This document shows, piece by piece, positions 1 through 8,459 of a DNA stretch of 32,140 bases. The stretch spans positions 1 to 32,140 of the forward strand of contig NZ_FUXM01000029.1 in NCBI RefSeq assembly GCF_900167165.1, given 5' to 3'. The translations under genes were made by a program, and so were the position numbers. Below the pieces are notes generated by a model. It ran no database searches, was not told where the DNA came from, and saw only the letters and a list, made by a program, of their open reading frames with translations. Source of the DNA: Carboxydocella sporoproducens DSM 16521 (GTDB lineage: Bacteria > Bacillota > GCA-003054495 > Carboxydocellales > Carboxydocellaceae). Positions within the stretch are counted from its first letter, which is position 1, and each line of letters begins with the position of its first letter.

Positions 1-275
1 TCTATATAAACTTTTCCACATCGATTACAAAATCTACTCTTACATGTAAATGCTACTTTCTTTTTCTCGCTCCCGGTACAATTAGTACATATGTATTCTG
101 CATAACCGTACTTTGGGTCCCCGCATTTTATTGCCTTTTCTACCGCTTCAATTACACTCTCCCTCATATCTTCCGGTATTTTTTCTCCGTATATTTGGAG
201 AAACCGTTCCCAATGTTCTTTAAGTATATCGACTATTTTTATTGATTGTTTATTTTCTTTCTCATGCGCTCTCAT
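1..275 (-). CDS. IS91-family-type transposase, N-terminal zinc-binding part (runs off window)
   Basis: The minus strand is open from an ATG at 275 to the window edge (91 codons visible). The visible protein has a Cys/His-type zinc-ribbon pattern: CGDPKYGYAEYICTNC, then a second Cys pair in TCKSRFCNRCGK. This layout is characteristic of the N-terminal zinc-binding domain of IS91/IS801-type rolling-circle transposases. The catalytic HUH/Y2 part would lie outside the window. A weak AAGG ribosome-binding site precedes the start. The stretch is clearly richer in A+T than the flagellar genes beside it, in keeping with a mobile element. Whether the gene is intact cannot be judged here. Family assignment is from motif recognition only. 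Confidence 0.75.
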   Translation of the reverse strand, partial: MRAHEKENKQSIKIVDILKEHWERFLQIYGEKIPEDMRESVIEAVEKAIKCGDPKYGYAEYICTNCTGSEKKKVAFTCKSRFCNRCGKVYI

Positions 276-337
276 ATTTCTACCTTAACACCCTAAGTTA
301 TCCACATCAAGCCTTAAAGCATAATTTCCTAAACATT

Positions 338-363
338 AAAAAAAGCCAGTGTTAACCACTGGC
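338..363 (-). terminator. Intrinsic terminator after flgL
   Basis: On the minus strand a perfect 7-bp stem (GCCAGTG/CACTGGC, arms 357-363 and 345-351) with a 5-nt loop is followed by seven T residues (338-344). It lies 8 bases past the flgL stop and marks the end of the flagellar transcript before the IS91-like element. Confidence 0.85.
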
Positions 364-370
364 CTTAAAA

Positions 371-1246
371 TTAGCGCAAAAAGTCCACTAATGTAGGCTG
401 AATAATCCTGGCCCCGGCCGCCAGAGCTGACCGATAAACTTCTTCCTGCATTTTAAGCTCAGTTATTACTTTGGCAGTGTCTATATCCTCAGTCTTGGTT
501 AAAAGCGTGCTGAAGTTTATATAACCATCTTCCAGTCGGCTTTGGGCTAGTTGAAAACGATTGGTCCGCGCTCCTACTTCAGCCCGAATCGACTGATTTT
601 TGTTCAGCCACTGGTCAATAACCCCAATCTGGGCCGACACTCCGGCCGTGTCCCCTGCCAGCAGTTTGCTTTCCAAATCTGATAGCGCCTTAAACACACT
701 GTCGGTATTATCTCCAAACACCTCGGCCCCGCTAACATTCACCGGCACCGTAACTCCCGGACCGATTTCATATTTCATCACCGCTGTATTGCCCTGCCAG
801 GTCCCATTGTCATAGGGCTTAGTAGTAGTTTTGGTGCCGGCGAAGAGATAGCGGCCGGCTACCTCCGTATTGGCCACCGCCTCCAGGTGCTGGCGGATCT
901 GAGCCACCTCCCTGGCAATGGCATCCAGGGACTCCTGGCTATGGGTTCCATTGGCCCCATAGACGGCGAGCTCGCGGGCCCGCTGTAAAGCCTGGCCGGC
1001 CTCATTCAAGGCGCTATCTGTATTTTCCAGCCAGGTCAGGCCGTCAGAAACATTCCTCTGATACTGGTCATTTTCCGTCAGATTGGTCCGCAGCCGCAGG
1101 GCATAGGTTAAACCTACCGGATCATCAGAAGGGCGGTTGATCTGGCGGCCACTGGACAGCTGTTCCTGCAGGCGGTCCATTTCCCGCATACTGCTGCTGA
1201 GATTTCTACGGAAGGTATTGATCATCATCTGGTTAGTTACGCGCAC
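371..1246 (-). CDS. flgL: Flagellar hook-filament junction protein FlgL (HAP3)
   Basis: The 291-residue product has the flagellin-like N-terminal helix (MMINTFRRNLSSSMREMDRLQ, then the LSSGRQINRPSDDP turn typical of flagellin and HAP3) and a C-terminal helical segment ending in an amphipathic tail. FlgL sits between FlgK and the flagellin filament outside the cell and is exported by the flagellar type III apparatus. The start is a GTG at 1246, preceded by GGAGGTG at good spacing. flgK lies 13 bp upstream, so the two are co-transcribed, and a terminator follows. Length is normal for the family. Confidence 0.93.
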   Translation of the reverse strand: MRVTNQMMINTFRRNLSSSMREMDRLQEQLSSGRQINRPSDDPVGLTYALRLRTNLTENDQYQRNVSDGLTWLENTDSALNEAGQALQRARELAVYGANGTHSQESLDAIAREVAQIRQHLEAVANTEVAGRYLFAGTKTTTKPYDNGTWQGNTAVMKYEIGPGVTVPVNVSGAEVFGDNTDSVFKALSDLESKLLAGDTAGVSAQIGVIDQWLNKNQSIRAEVGARTNRFQLAQSRLEDGYINFSTLLTKTEDIDTAKVITELKMQEEVYRSALAAGARIIQPTLVDFLR

Positions 1247-1259
1247 TGCCCTTCACCTC

Positions 1260-3167
1260 CTATCGGGTTACCCCCATGCCATTAATTATTTTATCCAGCA
1301 TTTCGTCAATAACCGTCACCAGCCGGGCAGCAGCGTTATAGCCATGCTGGAAACGGATCAGGTTGGTCATCTCTTCATCGATGGACACTCCGACCAGGGA
1401 CTGGCGCCGGTTTTCCAGCTGATCCACCAGCAATTGCTGGTTTTCCACCATACGGCTGGCTTCCTGGCTGTCTACCCCTATTTTCCCCAGCTGGGAGCGA
1501 TAGAAATCATCCACAGTGCCAGTTACATTGGCATTGGCCCAGCCAAAGGTAGCAGCCCCCTGGAAATTGCGCTCCTCAATGGTGATTTGTTTATCCAGCC
1601 CCTTGCTTCCTGCCTTTACTTCCAGTACATACTGGCCAGAGGCAGGGGGTTTTTCCACCAGAGAAGCTGTCAGATCCATTCCTTGAGCCAGAGCCTCACT
1701 GTTGATTTTGGCCAGCAAATCATTGACTGTCACTATTCCAGCCGGAGTCAGGGCGTCTGCCCCGGCGCCGTCGGTGATACTGATAGTAAAGGATTTGTCA
1801 CCCTGTTTAAAGACCAGGGCTGCATTGGGCTGGAAATCCGCTAAATTAAACAGTCCGCCCAGGATATTAGTTGTGCCGGAATAAGCGACTGTTGTGAGCC
1901 CATCGGCTCGGGTGGCGTAGGGCTTTTCTGTCTGCCAGGTGCTGAGCAGCCCGCTCTGACCTTTGGTCAAATCCATTAGCTGTTTATGTTTCAATTGAGC
2001 AATCTCCAGAGCATTTTCGCCATCCCCCGCTTCCGGAGTGTTGCCGGCCGCAATGGCATTGAGGCTGCCCAGAATGGCATCATCCACCTGCATAGCCTGG
2101 GCCAGGGAAATTCCACTGGGAGGATACACCCCTTCCACATAGGGTTTGAAGAAGTTGTTATTCTGATTTCCGGTCAGGTCATAACCGCCCCGGTGCAGCT
2201 TATTGGTCTCTTCCACAATGGTTTTAGCCATCATATCCAGTTCTTTCCGCAACTCGGGAATAATCCCCTTGAACTCACCTGTGGATGGATCGGAATAACC
2301 CCGGGCCTCCAGCAAGCCCTGAATTTCCCCGGCACTGAATCTGACCGGTTGCCGGTCATCAGCCCAGACCACATCCACAAAACCATTATTGGCCGGATTG
2401 GCTACCGCCTGCAGCAAGGAAACCTGACTGCCGGTTACGATCTCCCGTCCGCCAATAGATACATTTACCTGACCCAGTTTATTTTCACTGATGCGAATAT
2501 CAGCGATTTTGGCCAGTTTGTCCAGCAGCAGATCCCGCTTGTCCCGCAGGTCATTGGCCCGGTCTCCCTGAGCCTCAATTGGCAAGATTTGAAGGTTAAT
2601 TTCCGCAATCTGCTGGGCGATGGAGTTGATATCCTGTACCTTGACCTTGATATTATCATTCAGGTCAGACTGCAGCTCCCGGTAGAGCTGGTCCAGATGG
2701 TTAAAGGTTTCCGCCACCGCTATCCCCCGCTGGCGGACAACAGAACGCACCGCCAGGCTCTCCGGATTTTTGGACAGCTCCTGCCAGGCTTGCCAGAATT
2801 GATCCAGAACATTGCGCAAACTGGCATCAGAAGGTTCATTCAGTATGACCTCGATTTTTTGCAACGCATCCCGTTTAGCTTCCCAGTAGCCCAGGTTTTT
2901 ATTCTCTGTGCGGATCTGGGCATCAATAAAGCCATCCCGCAAACGCCGGATCTCCTCTACTGCTACCCCGGTTCCTACCTGACCCGGTGAAGTGGGGCGA
3001 TTCATCCCCGGTACCGTATAGGGCGCTTTCGCCCCCAGTACCGCTTCCTGGCGGGTATAGCCGGGGGAATTGGCATTGGCAATATTATGACCGGTTACAT
3101 CCAGGGCCCGCTGCTGGGCCTGGATGGCTGAACGGGCTATCTCCAGTCCAAAAAATGTGCTCCGCAT
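1260..3167 (-). CDS. flgK: Flagellar hook-associated protein FlgK (HAP1)
   Basis: I place the start at the ATG at 3167 (MRSTFFGLEIARSAIQAQQ), giving 635 residues. A frame continuation upstream to 3236 runs into flgN and lacks family support. An AAGGTG ribosome-binding site lies 7 bases before this ATG. The N-terminal region carries the rod/hook-family signature HNIANANSPGYTRQ. The C-terminus has the matching helix (MTNLIRFQHGYNAAARLVTV) that closes the D0 domain. FlgK is the first hook-filament junction protein, secreted through the flagellar export gate with FlgN as chaperone. It sits between flgN and flgL, the conserved Bacillus/Clostridium order. Confidence 0.94.
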   Translation of the reverse strand: MRSTFFGLEIARSAIQAQQRALDVTGHNIANANSPGYTRQEAVLGAKAPYTVPGMNRPTSPGQVGTGVAVEEIRRLRDGFIDAQIRTENKNLGYWEAKRDALQKIEVILNEPSDASLRNVLDQFWQAWQELSKNPESLAVRSVVRQRGIAVAETFNHLDQLYRELQSDLNDNIKVKVQDINSIAQQIAEINLQILPIEAQGDRANDLRDKRDLLLDKLAKIADIRISENKLGQVNVSIGGREIVTGSQVSLLQAVANPANNGFVDVVWADDRQPVRFSAGEIQGLLEARGYSDPSTGEFKGIIPELRKELDMMAKTIVEETNKLHRGGYDLTGNQNNNFFKPYVEGVYPPSGISLAQAMQVDDAILGSLNAIAAGNTPEAGDGENALEIAQLKHKQLMDLTKGQSGLLSTWQTEKPYATRADGLTTVAYSGTTNILGGLFNLADFQPNAALVFKQGDKSFTISITDGAGADALTPAGIVTVNDLLAKINSEALAQGMDLTASLVEKPPASGQYVLEVKAGSKGLDKQITIEERNFQGAATFGWANANVTGTVDDFYRSQLGKIGVDSQEASRMVENQQLLVDQLENRRQSLVGVSIDEEMTNLIRFQHGYNAAARLVTVIDEMLDKIINGMGVTR

Positions 3168-3171
3168 CTCC

Positions 3172-3678
3172 TCACACCTTCTTGTCAAATAATCGCGCCG
3201 GGGGCCGCTCTCCCGGGTTATTTCCCTCTTTGCCATGATAGACCGGCAAATCCTCCTGCCCGGCCAGCAGGTTAACGGTAAAGTCCAGGTACTTCAAGGA
3301 CTGTTGCAACAGTTGTTTGTTTTGTTCATTCACTTTGCCCAGGTCCTCCAGGACATGGGTCAGCTCCGCTGCAATCCCCTGCAGGCGGGAAGTATCCCCA
3401 GCCCCCAGTTCCAGCAGTTTGGAAATAGTAAGCTGCCGGTCTTCCAGCCCCAGTTCAGTTGCCAGCGCTTCCACCAGTTGATTGCGGGCTTCCTCCAATT
3501 TTCCAACCTGAACCACTAGCTGTTCTTCCTGAGCCACGATTTGCTCAATAACCGGCAAATCCCCTCTCACCAGCGCTTCCTGTTTTTCTCTGGCCAATGA
3601 CAAAAGCCGGCCGTAGACATCCCTCTGCCCGGCCAGCACCTGTGTCAATTCCTGCAGAACCCCGGCTGCTGTTGCCAT
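3172..3678 (-). CDS. flgN: Flagellar export chaperone FlgN
   Basis: This 168-residue, largely helical protein is rich in Leu, Gln and Glu, with heptad-like spacing through most of its length, as expected for the FlgN/YvyG family. FlgN is a cytoplasmic chaperone that holds FlgK and FlgL before export. Support comes mainly from position: immediately between flgM and flgK, with 4 bp to the chosen flgK start. The sequence of FlgN is poorly conserved, so the call rests on fold character plus context. The ATG at 3678 has a GGTGG-type ribosome-binding site. Confidence 0.85.
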   Translation of the reverse strand: MATAAGVLQELTQVLAGQRDVYGRLLSLAREKQEALVRGDLPVIEQIVAQEEQLVVQVGKLEEARNQLVEALATELGLEDRQLTISKLLELGAGDTSRLQGIAAELTHVLEDLGKVNEQNKQLLQQSLKYLDFTVNLLAGQEDLPVYHGKEGNNPGERPPARLFDKKV

Positions 3679-3694
3679 GGGGCCACCACCTTTC

Positions 3695-3997
3695 CTAGAC
3701 CAACTCGTCTACCAGTAACCGTCCCAGCATTTTATCGGCAATCTCTTGCGCTGACACGTTATAAGTACCGGAACGAACGGCTTCCCTCAATTCCGCCACT
3801 TTTTCCTCCCTGACCTCCGGTGCCTCTTTTACTGCCGCCAGGGCAGCTTGCAGCGCTTTCGCCTCCGGAGAAAGCTGGGCCTGGTCCCGCCCCTCCCCGG
3901 CTGCCGTTCCGCCAGTTTTAACTGTTCCCGGTTTATTGACAGGTTTTTGACCATAGGCTTTTAAAATATATTGAATTTGCTGGTTGGAGATTATCAT
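3695..3997 (-). CDS. flgM: Anti-sigma-28 factor FlgM
   Basis: The start is placed at the ATG at 3997 (MIISNQQIQYILKAYG), with AAGG just upstream, giving about 100 residues. The family's N-terminal IqkilkaY-like segment, the disordered Gly/Pro/Lys-rich linker and the C-terminal sigma-binding region (LSPEAKALQAALA...VAELREAVRSGTYNVSAQEIADKML) are all visible. FlgM binds the flagellar sigma factor SigD/FliA until the hook is complete and FlgM is secreted. A sigma-28-like promoter lies directly upstream, so the gene is probably in its own autoregulatory loop, as in Bacillus. An in-frame ATG at 4036 exists but is less likely. Confidence 0.9.
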   Translation of the reverse strand: MIISNQQIQYILKAYGQKPVNKPGTVKTGGTAAGEGRDQAQLSPEAKALQAALAAVKEAPEVREEKVAELREAVRSGTYNVSAQEIADKMLGRLLVDELV

Positions 3998-4037
3998 ATC
4001 CTTCACCGACCTTAAATGCAAAAATTGTCCTGTCAAT

Positions 4038-4064
4038 TAATCGAAGAAAAAAGCCAAGACCTTA
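4038..4064 (-). promoter_or_regulatory. Sigma-28 (SigD/FliA)-like promoter of flgM
   Basis: Minus-strand TAAG (4061-4064), exactly 15 bases, then TTCGATTA (4038-4045). This resembles the SigD consensus TAAA-N15-GCCGATAA (3 of 4 and 5 of 8 matches). It is 40 bp upstream of flgM, the usual position for a late-flagellar promoter. The match is partial. Confidence 0.5.
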
Positions 4065-4116
4065 ATTTGCATTCCTGGCCATAAAATTAAAATATTTCTT
4101 TCTTCCTCTCGTTTTC

Positions 4117-4485
4117 TTATTTTTTCTCTCTTCTCATGCTGGCAGTGTGCATTTTGGCTTTATGTCCCTTGATTGTCCTGTTCACATTCTGTTCCAGTTC
4201 TTTCGCACAACGCTGGCATATTCGCCCCATGTTGATAGGCGCCCCGCATCTCTGACAGGTTAGGCCTTTGATGGCCAGACGGCCTTCCCGTAAATAAGCC
4301 AGCACTTTTTCCGGTTTTACCCCCAGTTCTCTAACTACATCATCCACCGTTACTCCGGGATGTTCCCAAACATAATCCCGGATGCGGGAAAAAATTGCTT
4401 CCTCTCTGTCCAAACATTCCGGGCAACGCAAAGCCCCGGCGGACATAAACAGTTTGCCACACTCTTCACAGTTTTTTAGTTCCAT
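4117..4485 (-). CDS. yvyF: YvyF-type flagellar operon zinc-ribbon protein
   Basis: The 122-residue protein begins at the ATG at 4485 (MELKNCEECGKLF). GGAGGTG lies 7 bases before this ATG; the neighbouring ATG at 4491 is too close to it. Two zinc-ribbon halves, CEECGKLF...CPEC and CQRCGAP...CQRC, flank a small winged-helix-like segment (VTVDDVVRELGVKPEKVLAYLREGRL). This matches the conserved clostridial/bacillar flagellar-operon family typified by B. subtilis YvyF, found between comFC and flgM exactly as here. A regulatory role in flagellar assembly is proposed for the family, but the biochemical function is not established. Confidence 0.82.
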   Translation of the reverse strand: MELKNCEECGKLFMSAGALRCPECLDREEAIFSRIRDYVWEHPGVTVDDVVRELGVKPEKVLAYLREGRLAIKGLTCQRCGAPINMGRICQRCAKELEQNVNRTIKGHKAKMHTASMRREKK

Positions 4486-5212
4486 TTTCATCCACCTCCC
4501 CCTGGCCAGTAGCCCAGGTGATGACATTGACCTCCCTGGCGCCTGCAGCAAGTAAAATACGACTGCATTCCTCTGCTGTCGCTCCCGTGGTTAAGACATC
4601 ATCCACCAGGATTATCTTTCTCTCCCTTACCACATCAGGGTTGATGAGACTAAAAGCATCTCTCAGGTTATATAAACGGGCTACCCGCCCCAGTTTACTC
4701 TGCGGTCTGGTATCCCTGGTCCTCACTAGAACCTCCTCTACCGGTAAATGCAAAAACCAGGCCAGATGCTCCGCCAGAACAGCACTCTGGTTAAACTTGC
4801 GCTCCAGGATTTTTTGCGGTCCCACAGGTACCGGTACTACCAGCTGGCTGCCTTTAAAGCCAGGCTCCGCCAGTACCGTTTCTGCCAGCCAGTGGGCCAT
4901 ATGCCAGCCCAGAGAGCGACGGCCCTGGTACTTGAACTCATAGAGGACTTTTTGCCATATCCCCCCATAAGGGCCAGTACCTCTGGCGACCTGAAAATAG
5001 CCTTTGCTCTGGCAAGCCGGACACAATCCCTGATAGCCCAGGCGGCCGCAGCGGGGGCAGTGCTGTTGTTGCCGCATCAGTTTATACTGGCGGCGACAGG
5101 TAGGACAGGGATGCCATTTCATCCCTACTGTGCCGCAAAAAGGGCAGGGTAATTCCTCGGGAAACAGCCAGCGGCCTATTTCTTTAATAACAGGACGTAA
5201 AAGTCTACCCAT
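4466..5212 (-). CDS. comFC: ComFC: phosphoribosyltransferase-fold competence protein
   Basis: An N-terminal zinc finger (CPFCG...CPTC and CPRCG...CPACQ) is followed by a phosphoribosyltransferase-like domain with the PRPP-binding motif KIILVDDVLTTGATAEECSR near the C-terminus. This is the ComFC/GntX layout. In transformable bacteria ComFC works with ComFA in DNA import or processing during natural competence. I prefer the ATG at 5212 (MGRLLRPVIKEI) with AAGGTG upstream; a GTG at 5221 is the alternative. The start overlaps the comFA stop and the 3' end overlaps the yvyF start by about 20 bp, indicating translational coupling. Confidence 0.9.
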   Translation of the reverse strand: MGRLLRPVIKEIGRWLFPEELPCPFCGTVGMKWHPCPTCRRQYKLMRQQQHCPRCGRLGYQGLCPACQSKGYFQVARGTGPYGGIWQKVLYEFKYQGRRSLGWHMAHWLAETVLAEPGFKGSQLVVPVPVGPQKILERKFNQSAVLAEHLAWFLHLPVEEVLVRTRDTRPQSKLGRVARLYNLRDAFSLINPDVVRERKIILVDDVLTTGATAEECSRILLAAGAREVNVITWATGQGEVDENGTKKL

Positions 5213-6509
5213 TTCCTTCACCTTCCCTGCCTATTCGGTTCAAGTATCTAATACTCTCCAGGGCCTCCCGCATTGCCCCCGTTTGCTGTGCTGCCAGCCA
5301 GATTACCCGACCGCCGGGGCGGTCGGCAGTACGGCCCACCCGGCCACTGATCTGAATCAAGGCTGCCCGTTCAAAAATCCTTTCCCGGTCAGCTCGCCAG
5401 ACTATTACATTTACGCCAGGAATGGTTATTCCCCTTTCCAGCAAGGTGGTAGTTACCAGGGCCTGCAATTGCCCTGTCTTCAGGGCGGCTATTTTCTCCT
5501 CCCGCGCCGGGTCCGCCGCCCATACCCCACTGGCGGCAATTCCCTGTTCCTTTAACCAGTTGCTTAACTCCCGGGCCTCGCGAACCGAAGCCACGAACAC
5601 CAGCCAGGGCCCCGCCTGCTTCAGGCAGAGCAACAATTCCTCCCGGCTATCAGGGCGTACTTCCGGTTCCGGCAGCGGCTGCCCGTGATGGCGCAGGGGC
5701 AAATAAAAGAGGGTGCGCGCCTGCCGCCTTCTCTCCACGTCTTTAAGGTCAGGAGTAGCTGTCATGGTCAGCATTTTACCACCGGGCGACAAAGAACGCT
5801 CTACTCCTAGCGCCAGCCGTTCATCCTGACGGTAGGGAAAGGCATCTACTTCATCGACTATCACCAGGGCAAAGCAATGGCGAAAGCGCAACACCTGATG
5901 GGTGGTAGCAACCACCAGAGCCCCCGTTCTGGCCAGTTCCGGTTGTCCCCCATAATGAAAGGTGAGATCAACTGCCGGAAAGGCCTTTTTAATCCGTTCC
6001 TGCAGGTCCACCACAATTTCCCGCCGCGGTACTGCCAGTAAGGCCCGCTGACCACGGTTCAAAGTCAGGGCCAGGGCGGGGAATATTACTTCCGTTTTCC
6101 CCGCCCCGCAGGCGGCCCATAACAGGGCCTGTTTTTCCGGAGAAAACCGCAACCAGTCCAGGATTCCCGCCGCTGCCCGCTTCTGAAACGGAGTCAGGGT
6201 AAAATCCAGCTTTACCTTGAAAGCAGGTTGTGGTGGGGTTAGCTCCCCGGCGGGAAACAACCACAGGTCCGTGCAGGAAGTAATTAATCCCATATTTGCA
6301 CAGGCCTCACACCAGCCATGGCTTGCCCGACAAAGAGGGCAGGAAGCAGGATCAGTTAACACTGCTCCGCAACGCTGACATCGGCCCTGCTCATCTTCCC
6401 CCTTCAGTCTTACCGCTCCTAAAGCCTGGGCCTGCTGGGGTGTTAAACCGATTTTCTTCAGCTCCTGGGTTGTTAACAATCGTCCCGCCGGCTGGATTTC
6501 TCCCTTCAT
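5205..6509 (-). CDS. comFA: ComFA: DEAD-type ATPase/helicase for DNA uptake
   Basis: The 434-residue protein has a Cys-rich zinc-binding region (C44, C47, C57, C60, C67, C70). A superfamily-2 helicase core follows: P-loop GAGKTE (135-140), DEVD box (219-222), TATP motif III and a C-terminal GRVGRTADRPGG motif VI. ComFA is a membrane-associated, ssDNA-dependent ATPase thought to help pull DNA through ComEC. Length is close to the B. subtilis protein. No comFB lies between comFA and comFC, unlike Bacillus. comFC starts inside its 3' end, so the genes form one operon. Confidence 0.92.
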   Translation of the reverse strand: MKGEIQPAGRLLTTQELKKIGLTPQQAQALGAVRLKGEDEQGRCQRCGAVLTDPASCPLCRASHGWCEACANMGLITSCTDLWLFPAGELTPPQPAFKVKLDFTLTPFQKRAAAGILDWLRFSPEKQALLWAACGAGKTEVIFPALALTLNRGQRALLAVPRREIVVDLQERIKKAFPAVDLTFHYGGQPELARTGALVVATTHQVLRFRHCFALVIVDEVDAFPYRQDERLALGVERSLSPGGKMLTMTATPDLKDVERRRQARTLFYLPLRHHGQPLPEPEVRPDSREELLLCLKQAGPWLVFVASVREARELSNWLKEQGIAASGVWAADPAREEKIAALKTGQLQALVTTTLLERGITIPGVNVIVWRADRERIFERAALIQISGRVGRTADRPGGRVIWLAAQQTGAMREALESIRYLNRIGREGEGNG

Positions 6510-6528
6510 CCCCCTACCCCTTTACAAA

Positions 6529-6572
6529 AGCAGGCCGCCGCTGCTCCCGGCAGGGACAGCGTCCGGCCTTGC
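6529..6572 (-). terminator. Possible terminator between the diguanylate cyclase operon and comFA
   Basis: Minus strand: GCAAGGCCG pairs imperfectly (one bulge) with the later CGGCGGCCTGC, followed by TTTTG. The loop is long and itself partly structured. It would end the dgc2-codY-dgc1 transcript, but leakage into comFA is likely. Confidence 0.4.
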
Positions 6573-6574
6573 TC

Positions 6575-7696
6575 TTACTGTAATTTCTCATAAATACGGC
6601 TTAAATTTCGTCCATCTTCTTTAGCCCGATAAAGGGCCAGGTCAGCATGACTGATCAATTCCGACTTGTTCAAGCTATCGACCGGGAAACAGGAAATCCC
6701 GGCACTGACGGTGATACTGGTCTGCAACCCATCTGCTGTCGGCACCCTTAAAGCCGCGATAGCCTGGCGCAGCTTTTCCGCCACCTGGAAACCTTCTTCA
6801 CTTCTGGTGGCTGGCAGGAGAACGGCAAATTCCTCCCCGCCATAGCGCACTACGGTGTCTATTTCCCGGACCAGGCTTTTAATGGTCCGGGCCACCTCGG
6901 CCAGCATCTTATCACCCATCATGTGCCCGTAGCGGTCATTATAGGTTTTGAAATCATCTATATCCAGCATAATCAAGGTTAAAGAAGAATGACGGTTGCG
7001 TTTCAATTCCTTATCCAGTGTCATCTGGAAATAACGATAGTTATATAAACCGGTCAGCTCGTCGGTAATGGCCAGTTGCTCCATTTCCCGGTTCATTTTC
7101 TCAATAATATTAGTGTAACTCTGTAACTGGTCGTGGGAAGCCATCAGCTGACTATAGGCGATTTCCAGTTCCTCATTCATCTTCTGGTTACGGCGGAATT
7201 GTTCCCTTTGTACTTTCAAAAGATAACCAACAATGGCGGCAACCAGGAAAAAGAGCACAATCTGGGCCAGCATCCGCGTATCCTGCCACATAGTCACCTT
7301 CCAGCCTGTTGCCTGGCCTTTGGCATAAATAGATAAGCCACCGGCTACCAGTGCTGTTGCCATCGCGCCAAGGAAGTCGGCATACAAAGTAGCTGCTACA
7401 ATCGGCAACAGGTAAAAGGCAGGATAAAAGATGCTTTCCACCCCACCGGTAAAATTAATCCAGAAATATGAAATCAGCAAATTACCCCCAATGGCCAGAG
7501 TGTAGCGCAACCAGTTACCTTCCCCCCGCATTAAGAAGAATGGCACAAATAAGCCGTTGAAAATACCGGCGACTGCCATCAGTATATATAAGTGGGGAAA
7601 TACCACCTTATCCGGGTTGGCCAGAGCTAGAATAACGAAAGGAAAACTGGTCACCCCGGTAATAATCCACAGGTTGCGCTCAACCTTTCTCTGCAT
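6575..7696 (-). CDS. Membrane diguanylate cyclase (GGDEF), dgc1
   Basis: The N-terminal half holds about five or six hydrophobic segments (residues 15-165). A coiled coil (about 165-205) leads to a C-terminal GGDEF domain. The active site reads RYGGEEF (GGEEF 286-290), the catalytically competent variant. REID precedes it by exactly five residues, the RxxD inhibitory site for product feedback. No EAL or HD-GYP domain is present, so it should make cyclic di-GMP from GTP. The start ATG at 7696 has GGAGGAG upstream and nearly abuts the codY stop, so it is translated from the codY message. The input signal is unknown. Confidence 0.9.
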   Translation of the reverse strand: MQRKVERNLWIITGVTSFPFVILALANPDKVVFPHLYILMAVAGIFNGLFVPFFLMRGEGNWLRYTLAIGGNLLISYFWINFTGGVESIFYPAFYLLPIVAATLYADFLGAMATALVAGGLSIYAKGQATGWKVTMWQDTRMLAQIVLFFLVAAIVGYLLKVQREQFRRNQKMNEELEIAYSQLMASHDQLQSYTNIIEKMNREMEQLAITDELTGLYNYRYFQMTLDKELKRNRHSSLTLIMLDIDDFKTYNDRYGHMMGDKMLAEVARTIKSLVREIDTVVRYGGEEFAVLLPATRSEEGFQVAEKLRQAIAALRVPTADGLQTSITVSAGISCFPVDSLNKSELISHADLALYRAKEDGRNLSRIYEKLQ

Positions 7697-7699
7697 TGA

Positions 7700-8458
7700 T
7701 TACTCCTCCTCGGCTTCCATGGGGTCATGTAAACGCAAATAATCCAGCAGGTAGGGGTTTAATACCTTGATGTATGTACCTTTCATACCCAGGGAGCGGG
7801 AATCAATAACCCGGGCGCTTTCCAGCTTGCGCAGGGCATTGACGATCACGGAACGGGTTAAATGGTATTTTTCCGCCAGTTTGCTGGCTACCACAAACCC
7901 TTCTTCCCCGGCCAGATCACGGAAAATAAAGCGTAATGCCTCAATTTCCGAATAGGACAAAACTTCCATAGCTGTCTGAATAGCCACCCGATCTCTGGTG
8001 TCTTTTTCCAGACGCTCATTTTTCAGGCGCATGATTTCAATTCCGGTAATAGTTGCAGCATATTCAGCCAGGATCAGATCATCATCAGTGAATTCCTGAC
8101 CTTCCTTTTCACAGATCAGGGTCCCCAGTCGGTCACCACCACCGAAAACCGGGACAATTGCTCTAACCCAGCCTTCCTGGCCACCAGCGGTTATTTCGGT
8201 CCGGTTATAATTGAGGAATTGTTCATTTAAGGCATCCTGCAGATGGCCATCAGCTTCAATATATGCTTCCAGAGGGTTTACCCCACTCCCGGTAGCATCT
8301 GACCACCCCAGCAGCTTACCGCGCCGGCCAATAATCCAGAATCGCGTTTCCGTCAACCGGGCTAGCACGCGGGCCATCTCCCAGAAATCCACCGGCTGAC
8401 CTGCTGTTTTTTGGATGAGACGATTCATCGCTCTGGTCTTTTGTAACAGACTTCCCAC
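7700..8458 (-). CDS. codY: GTP/branched-chain-amino-acid-sensing global regulator CodY
   Basis: The 252-residue protein opens with the CodY N-terminal helix and GAF domain (LLQKTRAMNRLIQ, FWEMARVLARLTETRFWII). It ends with the family's winged helix (ASKLAEKYHLTRSVIVNALR, about 191-210, followed by GMKGTYIKVLNP). CodY represses or activates nutrient-response genes in Firmicutes according to Ile/Leu/Val and GTP levels. The start is a GTG at 8458 with GGAGGT upstream, overlapping the dgc2 end region. Being flanked and co-transcribed with two GGDEF genes is unusual; in Bacillus the gene follows clpQ-clpY and precedes flgB. Confidence 0.93.
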   Translation of the reverse strand: MGSLLQKTRAMNRLIQKTAGQPVDFWEMARVLARLTETRFWIIGRRGKLLGWSDATGSGVNPLEAYIEADGHLQDALNEQFLNYNRTEITAGGQEGWVRAIVPVFGGGDRLGTLICEKEGQEFTDDDLILAEYAATITGIEIMRLKNERLEKDTRDRVAIQTAMEVLSYSEIEALRFIFRDLAGEEGFVVASKLAEKYHLTRSVIVNALRKLESARVIDSRSLGMKGTYIKVLNPYLLDYLRLHDPMEAEEE

Positions 8459-8459
8459 T

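Noticed and set aside
1986-2990. Long open frame (334 codons) on the plus strand opposite flgK
   Set aside because: It mirrors flgK codons, has no ribosome-binding site or recognisable domain, and flgK is clearly real.
6549-6562. GGGACAGCGTCC as another DosR-like box
   Set aside because: Spacing is two bases short, and the sequence is part of a terminator-like hairpin after a GGDEF gene.
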